A DNA stretch of 64,000 nt from Undibacterium hunanense (lineage in GTDB: Bacteria; Pseudomonadota; Gammaproteobacteria; Burkholderiales; Burkholderiaceae_D): contig NZ_JACOGF010000002.1 in NCBI RefSeq assembly GCF_014284335.1, positions 452,659-516,658 on the forward strand, given 5' to 3'. A program made the position numbers and the translations under genes. The notes below the pieces were generated by a model that saw only the letters and a list, made by a program, of their open reading frames with translations, had not been told where the DNA came from and did not search any database. Positions 34,542 through 43,597 of this stretch are shown here, one piece after another; positions within the stretch are counted from its first letter, which is position 1, and the number at the start of each line of letters is the position of its first letter.

Positions 34542-36926
34542 TCAGGATGGCGGATTATTTTGCTGCCATTTTTCCAGCCATGCAGGCAAATCGGTCGAGG
34601 GCATGGGTTTGCTGATGAAATAACCCTGGGCCTGATCGCAACCCAATTCTTTCAGCAGGGCCATGACTTCGGTGTTTTCCACCCCTTCTGCTACCACCCG
34701 CAAACTCATATTGTGGCCAAGATCAATGGTGGATTTGACGATTTTGGTGTCATCAATATCTTTTTCCATTTTCAAGACAAAAGACTTGTCGATCTTGAGT
34801 TCATTGACCGGCAAACGTTTCAGATAGGCCAGCGAAGAGTAGCCGGTACCAAAATCGTCAATCGACAAATCCAGGCCCATGGCATGCAGACGATCCAGGG
34901 TGTGAAAGGCGCGGACTGGGTCATCCATGATGGCGCTCTCAGTAATTTCCAGGCAAAAGGAAGACGCATCCACCTGATGTTGTTGCAGGATATGAGCGAA
35001 CTTGATGGGAAGATCCTGATCCATCAAATCCCTGGTGGAGATATTCACGGATATCTTCAGGTGCAGGCCCTGGCTATTCCAGAGGCTGCAAACGCGCGCA
35101 GCCTCATTCATGATCCAGTGCGTCAACTGGCGAATAAATCCGGTCTGTTCGGCGAAAGGGATGAACTGGTCGGGGAAGATAAAGCCACGCTCGGGGTGTA
35201 TCCAGCGCACCAGTGCTTCCACCGCGATGACCTGGCCGTTATTCAGCCCGACCTTGGGTTGCACATACATGCGAAATGCCTGTTGTTCCAGCGCCGCCCG
35301 CAATTCACTCAGCAATGACAGGCTTTTCTGGCTGCTTTTATCAATATCCGGCGAGTAAATGACGGCGCCGCTTTTTCTCTGCTTGGCTGCGTACATGGCG
35401 ACTTCGACCCGGCTCAACAGGTTCTGGGCATCGCTGGCATGTTCAGGAAAACCAGCGATACCTACACCGGCACCCAGGTCCACGGTCTGGTCTTCGATGG
35501 AAATCGGTTTTTCCAGCGCGCGCAAAATCCGGTCAGCCAGATTTTGTGCTTCTTCTTTTGTCGCATTTGGCAACAGGATGGCGAATTCATCACCGCCCAG
35601 GCGGGCGGGCTTGGTGCCGCCGCTACCCAGTTCATCTGACAGGCGAATGGCGACTTGATTTAACAGGACATCGCCAAAGCGATGCCCCATGACGTCATTC
35701 ACATGCTTGAAACGGTCCAGATCCATCATCAGCACGTAACAGGATTTTTCATGCGAGCGGGCCATGACGATGGCTTCTTCCAGCATCTCTGTGAACAGGG
35801 CGCGGTTCGGCAGGTTGGTCAGGGTATCCCAGTACGCCATCCGCCTGATTTCCTTTTCACGCTGGGCGATGCCGTCACGCATGGTGGTGAAAGTGCGTGC
35901 AAGATCACCAATTTCATCTTTCTGTTTGACATCGATGGTCGCGGTATAGTCACCTGCACCCAGACGCCTGGCTGTTTCAGCCAGTTGCGTGACCGGGCCG
36001 GTAATGCGGCGTGCGGTAATGGCACTGAAGACGCTGGCGATGATGGCACCGAAGATCGTCAGTACCAGCAAATTCAGCTGTAGTTTCTTGTACGGTGCAA
36101 CCGCCTGGCTGATAGACAGTTGCAGCACGGCGATGGTACTGACCTGTTCATTCTGTGCCAGTTGCATGATGCGGGTACTGTACTGGTCCTCATCGATCTG
36201 GATATTCGGCAGATAACTGACTTTTTTCTCTGGCGGTGGTATCAGTTGTGTCAGTTCAGCAGCCTGTTCATCACTGAGCGTGGATACATTCGATATCCAG
36301 CCACTATTTCCAGTCGCTTTTTTTTCTGCTGTCAACAGACTGATCTGCATCAGCGACAGCTCATGCATGTCGCTGACCAGGGTCTTGCCTATGGGAATAG
36401 CCATCACGACCCAACTGATCGTCACCGGTGCTTCAATCGGCACCACCACCATTTGATAAGGCTTGCCATCGACGATGGTGGTACTGGCTGCACTGCCTGA
36501 TTTTTCTGCAGTTTGTATGAGCGCAGCAACAGATTGTTGCAGACTATGGCTTAGATCGTCACTGGCAGCAGTACTGGAAGATGCGGTGATTCTTCTATCC
36601 AGACCAACCAGCATGGTCAGGTCAGAGCCTATGCGTTTGCCGTGATTCGACAGGGTAGAGACGATGGTTTCTGTGTCATGCGTGCCTATCGCTTCACGGA
36701 AAGCATATTCCTTGGCAAGGACGATGGCACCCTGTATCAGTTTTTGGGCATTTTGATCCAGCAGGCGCAGCAGGATTTTTTCATTCAGCTTCAGGCTTTC
36801 TTCGATAGCATTGCGGGCATTGCTGTCTATGGTATTGCGAATGACAAAAAAACCGGCCAGTTGCAAGGTCAGCAGCAGACCGATGAACAGGGTGACGACA
36901 CGGCTTTCCAGGCTATGCAAACGCAT
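34542..36926 (-). CDS. Membrane GGDEF-EAL protein with Cache sensor
   Basis: 794 residues: N-terminal helix, periplasmic double-Cache-like sensor (about 30-270), second helix, HAMP, GGDEF and EAL. The GGDEF motif (ARLGGDEF) is intact, but no RxxD I-site precedes it. EAL residues are complete: VEALVRW, ISVNIS, ITESAI, DDFGTGYSS, LKIDKS, VAEGVE and QGYFISKP. It could therefore act as phosphodiesterase, as cyclase, or both. It lies between the cupredoxin copy 2 gene (same strand, upstream) and the convergent cyclase, placing opposing c-di-GMP activities within the copper/globin island. Confidence 0.92.
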   Translation of the reverse strand: MRLHSLESRVVTLFIGLLLTLQLAGFFVIRNTIDSNARNAIEESLKLNEKILLRLLDQNAQKLIQGAIVLAKEYAFREAIGTHDTETIVSTLSNHGKRIGSDLTMLVGLDRRITASSSTAASDDLSHSLQQSVAALIQTAEKSGSAASTTIVDGKPYQMVVVPIEAPVTISWVVMAIPIGKTLVSDMHELSLMQISLLTAEKKATGNSGWISNVSTLSDEQAAELTQLIPPPEKKVSYLPNIQIDEDQYSTRIMQLAQNEQVSTIAVLQLSISQAVAPYKKLQLNLLVLTIFGAIIASVFSAITARRITGPVTQLAETARRLGAGDYTATIDVKQKDEIGDLARTFTTMRDGIAQREKEIRRMAYWDTLTNLPNRALFTEMLEEAIVMARSHEKSCYVLMMDLDRFKHVNDVMGHRFGDVLLNQVAIRLSDELGSGGTKPARLGGDEFAILLPNATKEEAQNLADRILRALEKPISIEDQTVDLGAGVGIAGFPEHASDAQNLLSRVEVAMYAAKQRKSGAVIYSPDIDKSSQKSLSLLSELRAALEQQAFRMYVQPKVGLNNGQVIAVEALVRWIHPERGFIFPDQFIPFAEQTGFIRQLTHWIMNEAARVCSLWNSQGLHLKISVNISTRDLMDQDLPIKFAHILQQHQVDASSFCLEITESAIMDDPVRAFHTLDRLHAMGLDLSIDDFGTGYSSLAYLKRLPVNELKIDKSFVLKMEKDIDDTKIVKSTIDLGHNMSLRVVAEGVENTEVMALLKELGCDQAQGYFISKPMPSTDLPAWLEKWQQNNPPS

Positions 36927-37032
36927 GAATTATCCTCAATGTACGCATGTAAACAATAATGTTGTTGATGTTTGCCGATATGTCCAGGCATGGCAAGCAA
37001 CTGGGAACAGTGAACATGTCAACACGATCTGA

Positions 37033-37656
37033 TTATCCTGCTTTGTAATTGAGTTTGACAATCACCGGTGTTGCGCTGCCATCAACTTGCAGGCTCTGTT
37101 CCTGAATCGCCGCACCGGACGCCTGTTTGGGGTGCCATACTTTCAACACATATTTACCGGATGGGATGGTCGTCAGGCGTGCTGTACCGCTGGCATCGGT
37201 CTTCGCAAAATAGGGGGTATCGACAATATGGATATAGGCCACCATCTGGTCATGGATATTGCAGCCCACCACCACTGTGCCAGCCTTGTCAAACACGACG
37301 GGTGCCGCCGGTTTGCCTGAATACAACTTGAGTTCAAAGGGCTTGGCCGGTGAAAACGAATAGGCATGGTGCCTGACCGTATCATTATTCGGGAAAGAGA
37401 CCGAGGTACCAGTCTGTACCACTGTCACCAGAGGCATGAACTTTCTATCTTTTTGCTGGATTTCTGCCGTGGCCGATTTGGCAAGCTGTGGTCCGGTCGT
37501 CAACTCGGCATATACCACCGCATCCTGCACGGCCTGTCCACTGCTGTCGGTAACCTGGATAAGCGAAGCTGCTGCTGCCGGCCCCGCCAGCACTGCACTC
37601 ATGGCACCCAGGCAGATCATGCCGGAGCAGAAAAAGAAGGTCTGTTTGTCTCGCAT
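37033..37656 (-). CDS. Exported cupredoxin-domain protein (copy 2)
   Basis: 207 residues, signal peptide ending near GPAAA. Same architecture as copy 1: VTDSSGQAVQDAVVYAEL followed by a blue-copper domain with His in DTVRHHAYSFS and Cys, His and Met in GCNIHDQM, so the type 1 copper site is complete. The conserved HIVDTPYFAKTDASGTARL and KVWHPKQ segments match copy 1. AAGGTG before the ATG at 37656 supports this start. It lies 106 bp upstream of the GGDEF-EAL gene on the same strand and may be cotranscribed with it. Confidence 0.85.
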   Translation of the reverse strand: MRDKQTFFFCSGMICLGAMSAVLAGPAAAASLIQVTDSSGQAVQDAVVYAELTTGPQLAKSATAEIQQKDRKFMPLVTVVQTGTSVSFPNNDTVRHHAYSFSPAKPFELKLYSGKPAAPVVFDKAGTVVVGCNIHDQMVAYIHIVDTPYFAKTDASGTARLTTIPSGKYVLKVWHPKQASGAAIQEQSLQVDGSATPVIVKLNYKAG

Positions 37657-37874
37657 GATCTGCACCTTGCCAAAAAAATATGGTTGAAATGATGTCACCG
37701 TATATTACTGTAGTTCTGCGTATCACAGAATGCCAGTTGTGATTCGCCATGCCAGTCGCTGATCATTTTTACCCATGGCAAGATTGTTTGCAGATAATCA
37801 GGTGACGGTGCGCCTTGACTTGTTATACTATTGTAAAACGGCAATGTGTGTATGGCCGGTACTGACTTCGTACG

Positions 37875-38142
37875 TAGAACTCATTTCATAAATAGGGATG
37901 AGTGCGAGCAAGGCGATTCGGGATGCAGTGCAAGCGTTGTCGGGCAGCTAAGGCTGGCGCAATGTGACAACCTCGCGCAGCAATGCGCCCGAATCGGTAG
38001 CTCCCGGAGGGTTTGCCTCATAACGCGTGCTGGACGGCGTTGGACTCGTTATCAATAGCACCGCTATTGATTGCCTCGTCCGCCTTGCCAGCACGTGTTA
38101 TGAGGCAAACGCATCTCACCCCTATTTATGAAATGAGTTCTA
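37875..38142. mobile_element. MITE-like element, copy 2 (inverted relative to copy 1)
   Basis: Bounded by GAACTCATTTCATAAATAGG (37877) and its complement ending GAGTTC (38140), with a TA dinucleotide directly outside both ends (37875-37876, 38141-38142), as expected for a TA-targeting transposase. The internal dyads match copy 1 in reversed order, so the two copies lie in opposite orientation about 8 kb apart. It makes up half of the 519-bp gap 37657-38175; the remainder holds the promoters of the flanking genes. Confidence 0.8.
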
Positions 38143-38175
38143 GTGTTAATGCTGTAAGGTGCAGGAATACGGGGC

Positions 38176-39225
38176 ATGGAATCAATCATTAAACATCTGG
38201 TAGAAATTACCGGACATCGCGATCATGACTTACTGAATATTTCAGTGATTACGGCTTTGCGTCAATTGACCAATGCAGAGTCTGCACGTGTATTGGATGT
38301 CGTTTCCGTTGGCCATCAAGTCTTTATCAAACCCCAGATTACCATCCACGAAGGTTCGGTGGCCATGGCCGACGAATCGCACACGACGCCAACGGCGAAC
38401 GATTCGATAGAGCATTATCCCCAGTTAAAAGAAGGCATTGCCCGGCAACAGCCTGTCATTGAACATCTGATCGAGGGCGGCAGGATAGTCTGGCTGCCGA
38501 TCTGGATTAACGACAAGCTGCAGACCTGCCTGGAAATCTACAAGCCGGCTAACTACACAGCGAATGCCATGGAAGTGGTAAATGGCATGCTGATTGTGTA
38601 CAGAAACTTTCAGAACCTGCTTGATTACAGTGAACGTGATTCGCTGACCGGTTTGCTGAACCGCAAGACCTTCGATGATAATTTTTCCAAGGTATTGCGC
38701 AATAGTGCACTGCAACAGCAAGCCAGTTCGGAAGCCGAACGCGAGGAAGAAGAGCGTCGTCGGCATGAACCAGAACGTCAGCACTGGCTGGCGGTGCTGG
38801 ATATCGATCACTTCAAGCGCGTCAATGACCAGTTCGGTCATCTGTACGGGGACGAAGTCCTGATTCTGATTGCCAATCTGTTACGTAGTTCTTTCCGCCC
38901 TTCAGACCGCCTGTTCCGTTTTGGTGGTGAGGAATTTGTGATTTTATTGCGTTCGACATCGCAAGAAGATGCGCAGATGATCTTTGACCGATTCCGCCAG
39001 AATGTGGAGCTGCATCATTTTCCGCAGGTGGGTACCGTGACTATCAGCATAGGTTATGCACGTATAGATCCGTTCGAGCCTGCTGTTGCTATTGTCGGTC
39101 GCGCCGACCAGGCTCTGTATTTCGCCAAAACCAATGGCCGTAACCGCACCTGTTATTACGATGCACTGGTCACCAGCGGTGATTTGCAGACGGAAGTATC
39201 CAACGATACCGCCGAATTTTTCTAA
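38176..39225 (+). CDS. Cytosolic diguanylate cyclase
   Basis: 349 residues without membrane helices. The N-terminal part (about 1-150) resembles a GAF-like sensor. A charged coiled segment rich in Glu and Arg (SEAEREEEERRRHEPER) interrupts the early GGDEF domain, an insertion between the first helix and the first strand. The active site is GGEEF, and RPSD five residues before it makes a complete I-site. It should produce c-di-GMP with product feedback. It is the first gene after MITE-like copy 2 and is probably monocistronic. Confidence 0.88.
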   Translation: MESIIKHLVEITGHRDHDLLNISVITALRQLTNAESARVLDVVSVGHQVFIKPQITIHEGSVAMADESHTTPTANDSIEHYPQLKEGIARQQPVIEHLIEGGRIVWLPIWINDKLQTCLEIYKPANYTANAMEVVNGMLIVYRNFQNLLDYSERDSLTGLLNRKTFDDNFSKVLRNSALQQQASSEAEREEEERRRHEPERQHWLAVLDIDHFKRVNDQFGHLYGDEVLILIANLLRSSFRPSDRLFRFGGEEFVILLRSTSQEDAQMIFDRFRQNVELHHFPQVGTVTISIGYARIDPFEPAVAIVGRADQALYFAKTNGRNRTCYYDALVTSGDLQTEVSNDTAEFF

Positions 39226-39258
39226 GAACCTGTTCAAGAATCTATTTGTACAGCAGTG

Positions 39259-40146
39259 TCAGCTGACAGCCTGTTCGGTGCTTTTCTTGTGCGCACTGGT
39301 CAGCACGATGACACTGCCAAGAATGATACTCATCGCCAGCATGGCCCGCATGGACAGATGTTCTCCGCCAAACGCCACACCCAGAGCTACTGCAATGACA
39401 GGGTTGACATAGGCATAGCTGGCGGCCAGCCCGGCAGGGACCTTGGACAACAGATACATATACGCCGTAAATGCCAGCAATGAACCCGCAACCACCAGAT
39501 ACGCCCAGGCCGCAACCGCATTGAAGGTGATTTCGCCAGTCAGTTGCTCACCGCGGAACAGACTGACCAGAAACAGGAACAGACCGCCCACCAGCATTTC
39601 ACTGGCAAAGCCCATACCGCCAGCAGCCATCTTGAGTTTCTTTTGCGACAGGATGGAACCTATATCCCAGCACAGTATGGCACCCAGCAAAAACAGTATG
39701 CCCAGCGGTTTGGCGGAAAACTGACCGTCCGAAGCCAGCAGCATGGCGCCGATAAAGCCGCAGACTATGCCCAGCCATTCGCGCCTTTTTGGCCAGTCAC
39801 CGAACAGGCCAGACAGGCCGGACAGTATCATTGGTGAGCAGGCGATGAACACTGCAGTCAGACCCGATGAGACATATTGCTGCGCTACAGCAGTCAGGCC
39901 GGTGCCGCCACCCAGCATCAGGATGCCGACGATGCCGCCGTCCCGCCATTCACGCAAGGTCGGATTGGGCGCACCACGCCATTTTTGCCAAATATATAAT
40001 ATCGCACCGGCTACCAGAAAGCGCGTGCCTATCATCATGAAGGGCGGGAAGGCTGTCAGCGCGACCTGAATGGCGAAATAGGTGGAACCCCAGACGATAT
40101 AGACGGTGAGCAGGGCAAACAGGACTTGGCGGGGCAGGTGGCGCAT
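39259..40146 (-). CDS. DMT-family (EamA) exporter
   Basis: Drug/metabolite transporter of 295 residues with ten predicted membrane helices in two EamA repeats (VYIVWGSTYFAIQVAL ... AGSLLAFTAYMYLLSKVPAGLAASYAYVNPVIAVALGVAF). The VWGSTYFAI start and PVIAVALG in the second repeat resemble YedA/RhaT-type exporters. The substrate is unknown; an amino acid or metabolite is likely because an Lrp-type regulator is divergently encoded 125 bp away. AAGAGAA precedes the ATG at 40146. Confidence 0.9.
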   Translation of the reverse strand: MRHLPRQVLFALLTVYIVWGSTYFAIQVALTAFPPFMMIGTRFLVAGAILYIWQKWRGAPNPTLREWRDGGIVGILMLGGGTGLTAVAQQYVSSGLTAVFIACSPMILSGLSGLFGDWPKRREWLGIVCGFIGAMLLASDGQFSAKPLGILFLLGAILCWDIGSILSQKKLKMAAGGMGFASEMLVGGLFLFLVSLFRGEQLTGEITFNAVAAWAYLVVAGSLLAFTAYMYLLSKVPAGLAASYAYVNPVIAVALGVAFGGEHLSMRAMLAMSIILGSVIVLTSAHKKSTEQAVS

Positions 40147-40271
40147 GAATTTCTCTTGAATAATGAATTGTCGCTCATCAGTGTATGTCAGTGAGATGTG
40201 ATTTTGAATGGATAAACAAAGGTAAATCAGGTACATTTCTTTTAATCTCACAGAAAAAAGAGGTTTTTACC

Positions 40272-40718
40272 ATGAAGCTGGAACTGGACCTGATGGACGG
40301 CAAGATCCTTGAGATTTTGCAGGCGGATGCCAGGGTTACGCTGGCCGAAATCGGCCGTCGCATCCATTTAAGTCAGCCCGCCGTGGCTGAAAGGGTAAAG
40401 CGCATGGAGGCGGCGAATGTCATCACTGGCTATCACGCCCGCGTCAATCCTGAAGCTCTGGGTTACGGGATTACTGCCTTTGTCCGCATTGCCAGCCGCG
40501 CGACCGATACGCCGGTACTGAAAATTGCCGAGCAAGTGCCGGAAGTCATTGAATGCCACGCGATTACCGGCGAAGATTGCGTCATCGTGAAAGTGGTTGC
40601 CCCGTCGGTACGTGAACTGGAACGTGTGATCACCAGTCTGGCGCGTTGTGGTGTGACATCGACTTCGCTGATCCTGTCGTCATCGATAGAACGCAGGGCG
40701 ATCAAGCCTGTTGAATAG
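40272..40718 (+). CDS. Lrp/AsnC family transcriptional regulator
   Basis: 148 residues. N-terminal winged helix (LDLMDGKILEILQADARVTLAEIGRRIHLSQPAVAERVKRME) and C-terminal ligand-binding RAM domain (VPEVIECHAITGEDCVIVKV, the usual effector pocket segment). AGAGG precedes the ATG at 40272. Because it diverges from the EamA exporter gene, control of that exporter by an amino-acid ligand is the simplest inference. A LysR gene begins 21 bp downstream. Confidence 0.93.
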   Translation: MKLELDLMDGKILEILQADARVTLAEIGRRIHLSQPAVAERVKRMEAANVITGYHARVNPEALGYGITAFVRIASRATDTPVLKIAEQVPEVIECHAITGEDCVIVKVVAPSVRELERVITSLARCGVTSTSLILSSSIERRAIKPVE

Positions 40719-40739
40719 AAAAAGGGAACTGCGGGAAAA

Positions 40740-41678
40740 ATGGAACTGCGCCAATTACGCTATTTTGTTGCCATCGTCGATCATGGCTCGCTGTCACGCG
40801 CTGCACGTGTACTGCATATCGTGCAGCCAGCCCTGACCCAGCAATTGCAACAACTGGAAGAAGAACTGGGGGCCATGCTCTTGCACCGCTCCGCCCAGGG
40901 CATGCAGGCCACCGATGCCGGCAAGGTATTTTACGAACATGCGCAGGCGATATTGAAACAGGTCAGCGACGCCAGGTCAGCGGTGGCACAGTCCACCGAC
41001 AAGCCACGCGGCACAGTGGCTCTGGGCATACCGCAAAGCGCATCGGGGGCACTGGCGTTTCCGCTGCTGAAGGCGGTGCGGGCAGCTTACCCGGATATCG
41101 TGTTTCAACTGACAGAAGAACTGACCGGCAACCTGACCGAGCAGTTGCGGTCGGGACGGCTGAACCTGGCCATCCTGTTTGACGACGGGCAATTGGGCGG
41201 CTTTGCCACCAAACCCCTGGTCGAAGAAGAGATGATGTATATCACCCGCAGTGATTCGCAATTTGCCTGCAAGCGCAAATCCATTACCCTGGCGCAGGCC
41301 CTGAAAGCGACCCTGATACTGCCCAGTATCCAGCACGGAGTGCGGCCACGCATAGAGCAGGTGGTACGGCAGCAGGGTAAAAGCATAGAACAGGTGATCG
41401 ACATTACTTCCATCGCGATTTTGAAATCAGCTCTGCTGGCGGATATGGGGGCCACGATCTTGCCGGTTTCCCCCATGCTGGCTGAAATCGAAAGAGGCGA
41501 GATGCGCGCCTGCCCCATTAGTGATGTGCAGCTTTCACGTACGGTTACCCTGTGTGCCTCCAAAAACATCCCGCTGACGAATGCCGCCATGGCAGTAGAA
41601 AAACTGGTGCTGGAATTGACCCGTGAATTAAGCCAGAGCGGCAAATGGCTGGGAACCAGAAACCTGGTGTCTGCCTGA
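40740..41678 (+). CDS. LysR-type transcriptional regulator
   Basis: 312 residues: N-terminal winged HTH (MELRQLRYFVAIVDHGSLSRAARVLHIVQPALTQQLQQLEEELG) and a type 2 periplasmic-binding-like effector domain. The N-terminus and length resemble Nac/CynR-like LysR proteins that regulate nitrogen or aromatic metabolism. The gene lies between an Lrp regulator and a LytS-type kinase with only one base before the latter, so the three may be cotranscribed. The target is not evident. Confidence 0.92.
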   Translation: MELRQLRYFVAIVDHGSLSRAARVLHIVQPALTQQLQQLEEELGAMLLHRSAQGMQATDAGKVFYEHAQAILKQVSDARSAVAQSTDKPRGTVALGIPQSASGALAFPLLKAVRAAYPDIVFQLTEELTGNLTEQLRSGRLNLAILFDDGQLGGFATKPLVEEEMMYITRSDSQFACKRKSITLAQALKATLILPSIQHGVRPRIEQVVRQQGKSIEQVIDITSIAILKSALLADMGATILPVSPMLAEIERGEMRACPISDVQLSRTVTLCASKNIPLTNAAMAVEKLVLELTRELSQSGKWLGTRNLVSA

Positions 41679-41679
41679 T

Positions 41680-42741
41680 ATGCGCCATCAGCGATTCTGG
41701 AAGAAAATCAAACTGCCTCTGCTGGCCGGCTGGATATTGTTCTGGTTATTGATGATAGCGGTAGCAGTGCAGGACCATTTGAAGAGTGGCGGCAAACATA
41801 TCTGGGAACCGATCTTCTGGGAAAGCTCATCTGCCTTCGTCGGTACGGCCCTGCTACTGCTGCAAAGACGCAAGCTGACTGACAGTATTTTGTTGCAGAC
41901 GCCCGCGAAATGGTTTTGGCGACAGATTTTGCCGCTGCCGCTGATCAGCATTGCATTTGTCGTCCTCATTTACAGCCTGCGCCATCTGGTGTATGCCTTG
42001 CTGGGGCTGAGCTATAGCCATGCTGGCTGGGGCCAGGTGCTGGTGTATGAATGCAGCAAGATTTTCCTGTTCTTTGGCATATTCTATGTCGTCATCTTTG
42101 GCTTGCAAGCCTATGCATCGCTGCTGGAAGAAAAAGAAAATGCAGAAAAGGCCCAGGCTCTGTTGCGAGAGGCGCAGTTGCACAGGCTGACGCAACAAAT
42201 GCAGCCGCATTTTTTGTTCAATGTGCTCAACACCATTTCATCCCTGATGTATACCGATGTCAAACTGGCCGATACCGCCCTGAGCCAGATTGCGGAACTT
42301 TTGCGTGCCAGCCTCGATCTGGGGCAGCAGCCGGAAACCGGATTGCGGCATGAGCTTGAGTTATTACATGCCTATGCGCGGCTCATGAGTCTGCGTTTTA
42401 TCAACAGGGTAGAACTCAGCTGGGACATTGCCGACGATGTGCAGACTTGCCGGGTGCCGGTGATGAGCCTGCAAACCCTGCTGGAAAACAGCTTCAAGCA
42501 TACGGTGGAAAAGCGTACGCAACTGACGCGCATCCATATCAGCGCCCGCGGCGAGCAGGGGCAACTGGTATTGCGTATCCAGGATGATGCTGGCTGCCTG
42601 ACAGAAAAAGAAGATGGCAGCGGTGTCGGCATCAGCAATTTGCGTCAGCGCCTGCAAGTGCTGTATGCGGACAGGGCCAGCCTGACTTTAAGCGCCCTGA
42701 TGCCCGCCGGTGTCATGACAGAACTGCGCTTGCCACTCTGA
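41680..42741 (+). CDS. LytS/AlgZ-type sensor histidine kinase
   Basis: 353 residues with four predicted membrane helices in the N-terminal half (LAGWILFWLLMIAVAV ... IFLFFGIFYVVIFGLQAYAS), a short coiled coil, then the His_kinase motif QMQPHFLFNVLNTISSLMYTD containing the phosphorylated His, and an HATPase domain (LLENSFKHTVEKR, GVGISNLRQRL). Such kinases work with LytTR-type response regulators, and one follows 28 bp downstream. It begins directly after the LysR stop codon. The stimulus is unknown. Confidence 0.92.
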   Translation: MRHQRFWKKIKLPLLAGWILFWLLMIAVAVQDHLKSGGKHIWEPIFWESSSAFVGTALLLLQRRKLTDSILLQTPAKWFWRQILPLPLISIAFVVLIYSLRHLVYALLGLSYSHAGWGQVLVYECSKIFLFFGIFYVVIFGLQAYASLLEEKENAEKAQALLREAQLHRLTQQMQPHFLFNVLNTISSLMYTDVKLADTALSQIAELLRASLDLGQQPETGLRHELELLHAYARLMSLRFINRVELSWDIADDVQTCRVPVMSLQTLLENSFKHTVEKRTQLTRIHISARGEQGQLVLRIQDDAGCLTEKEDGSGVGISNLRQRLQVLYADRASLTLSALMPAGVMTELRLPL

Positions 42742-42769
42742 GACTACTTTGAGCACAGAATAGGACACC

Positions 42770-43474
42770 ATGAAAATTCTCATCGTTGATGACGAAGCCT
42801 ATGCCAGGGACAAGCTCAGACGGCTGGTAGCCGAGCATGTGGCCGGTGCCAGCGTGACCGAAGCCAGGGATGGCAGGGAAGCGCTGGACAGTATTGCGAA
42901 GCATAAGCCCGAACTGGTTTTCCTCGACATACAGATGCCGGAGCTGGACGGCATCAGCGTTGCCAGTCAGTTGACAGTACCCTTGCCACTGATCGTGTTC
43001 GTGACGGCGTATGACCAGTTCGCCTTACAGGCTTTCGATGCAAATGCCATCGACTATTTGCTCAAACCCTATGATGAAGCACGCTTCCTGCGTGCCATGC
43101 ACAGAGTGGAAGAACGCAGATCAACGGCCAGAAAGACTGGCGCTGAGCAGCATTTGCTGTTGAGCGAAAAAGGCCGCGTCCTGGTCATTAAACTGGCTGA
43201 CATTGTGCACGTGGAAGCGGCCGACAATTATGTGTTGATCTGTACCGCACAAGAACAGCATATGATGCGCCAGACCTTGTCCGGCCTGCACGAACGTCTG
43301 GGACACAGCTTTGTGCGTTGCCATCGCCGTCATATCGTACGTGTGGATCAGATCATCCAGGTATTGCCCGCGCAAAAGGGGGATGCCGAATTATTGCTGC
43401 GCAATGGACTCAGCCTGCCCTGTAGCCGCCAGTACAGGGAGGATGTGGTCCAGCAACTCGGCAGCATGTGTTGA
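42770..43474 (+). CDS. LytTR-family response regulator (AlgR/LytT-like)
   Basis: 234 residues: receiver domain (VDDEAYARDKL acidic pocket, phosphoacceptor Asp in VFLDIQMPELDG, Lys in LLKPYDEARF) and a C-terminal LytTR DNA-binding domain (KGRVLVIKLADIVHVEAADNYV ... SFVRCHRRHIVRVDQI). Partner of the LytS-type kinase upstream. A product in the membrane or envelope is the usual target of this family; the acyltransferase gene downstream is a candidate. Confidence 0.93.
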   Translation: MKILIVDDEAYARDKLRRLVAEHVAGASVTEARDGREALDSIAKHKPELVFLDIQMPELDGISVASQLTVPLPLIVFVTAYDQFALQAFDANAIDYLLKPYDEARFLRAMHRVEERRSTARKTGAEQHLLLSEKGRVLVIKLADIVHVEAADNYVLICTAQEQHMMRQTLSGLHERLGHSFVRCHRRHIVRVDQIIQVLPAQKGDAELLLRNGLSLPCSRQYREDVVQQLGSMC

Positions 43475-43597
43475 CAGATATCCCTGCTTTTGTCCAGTTC
43501 GCCCCGGCCAGCATCCAGTTGGTCCCATTTTCCTCGCGCGCAGGCGGGCCGCACTTTAATCTGGTCGTGTGTTCATAACGATGCCAATGCCACCATC

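Noticed and set aside
37846..38058. 70-codon plus-strand frame within MITE-like copy 2
   Set aside because: Lies over the foldback element; no transposase motif and not conserved in copy 1.
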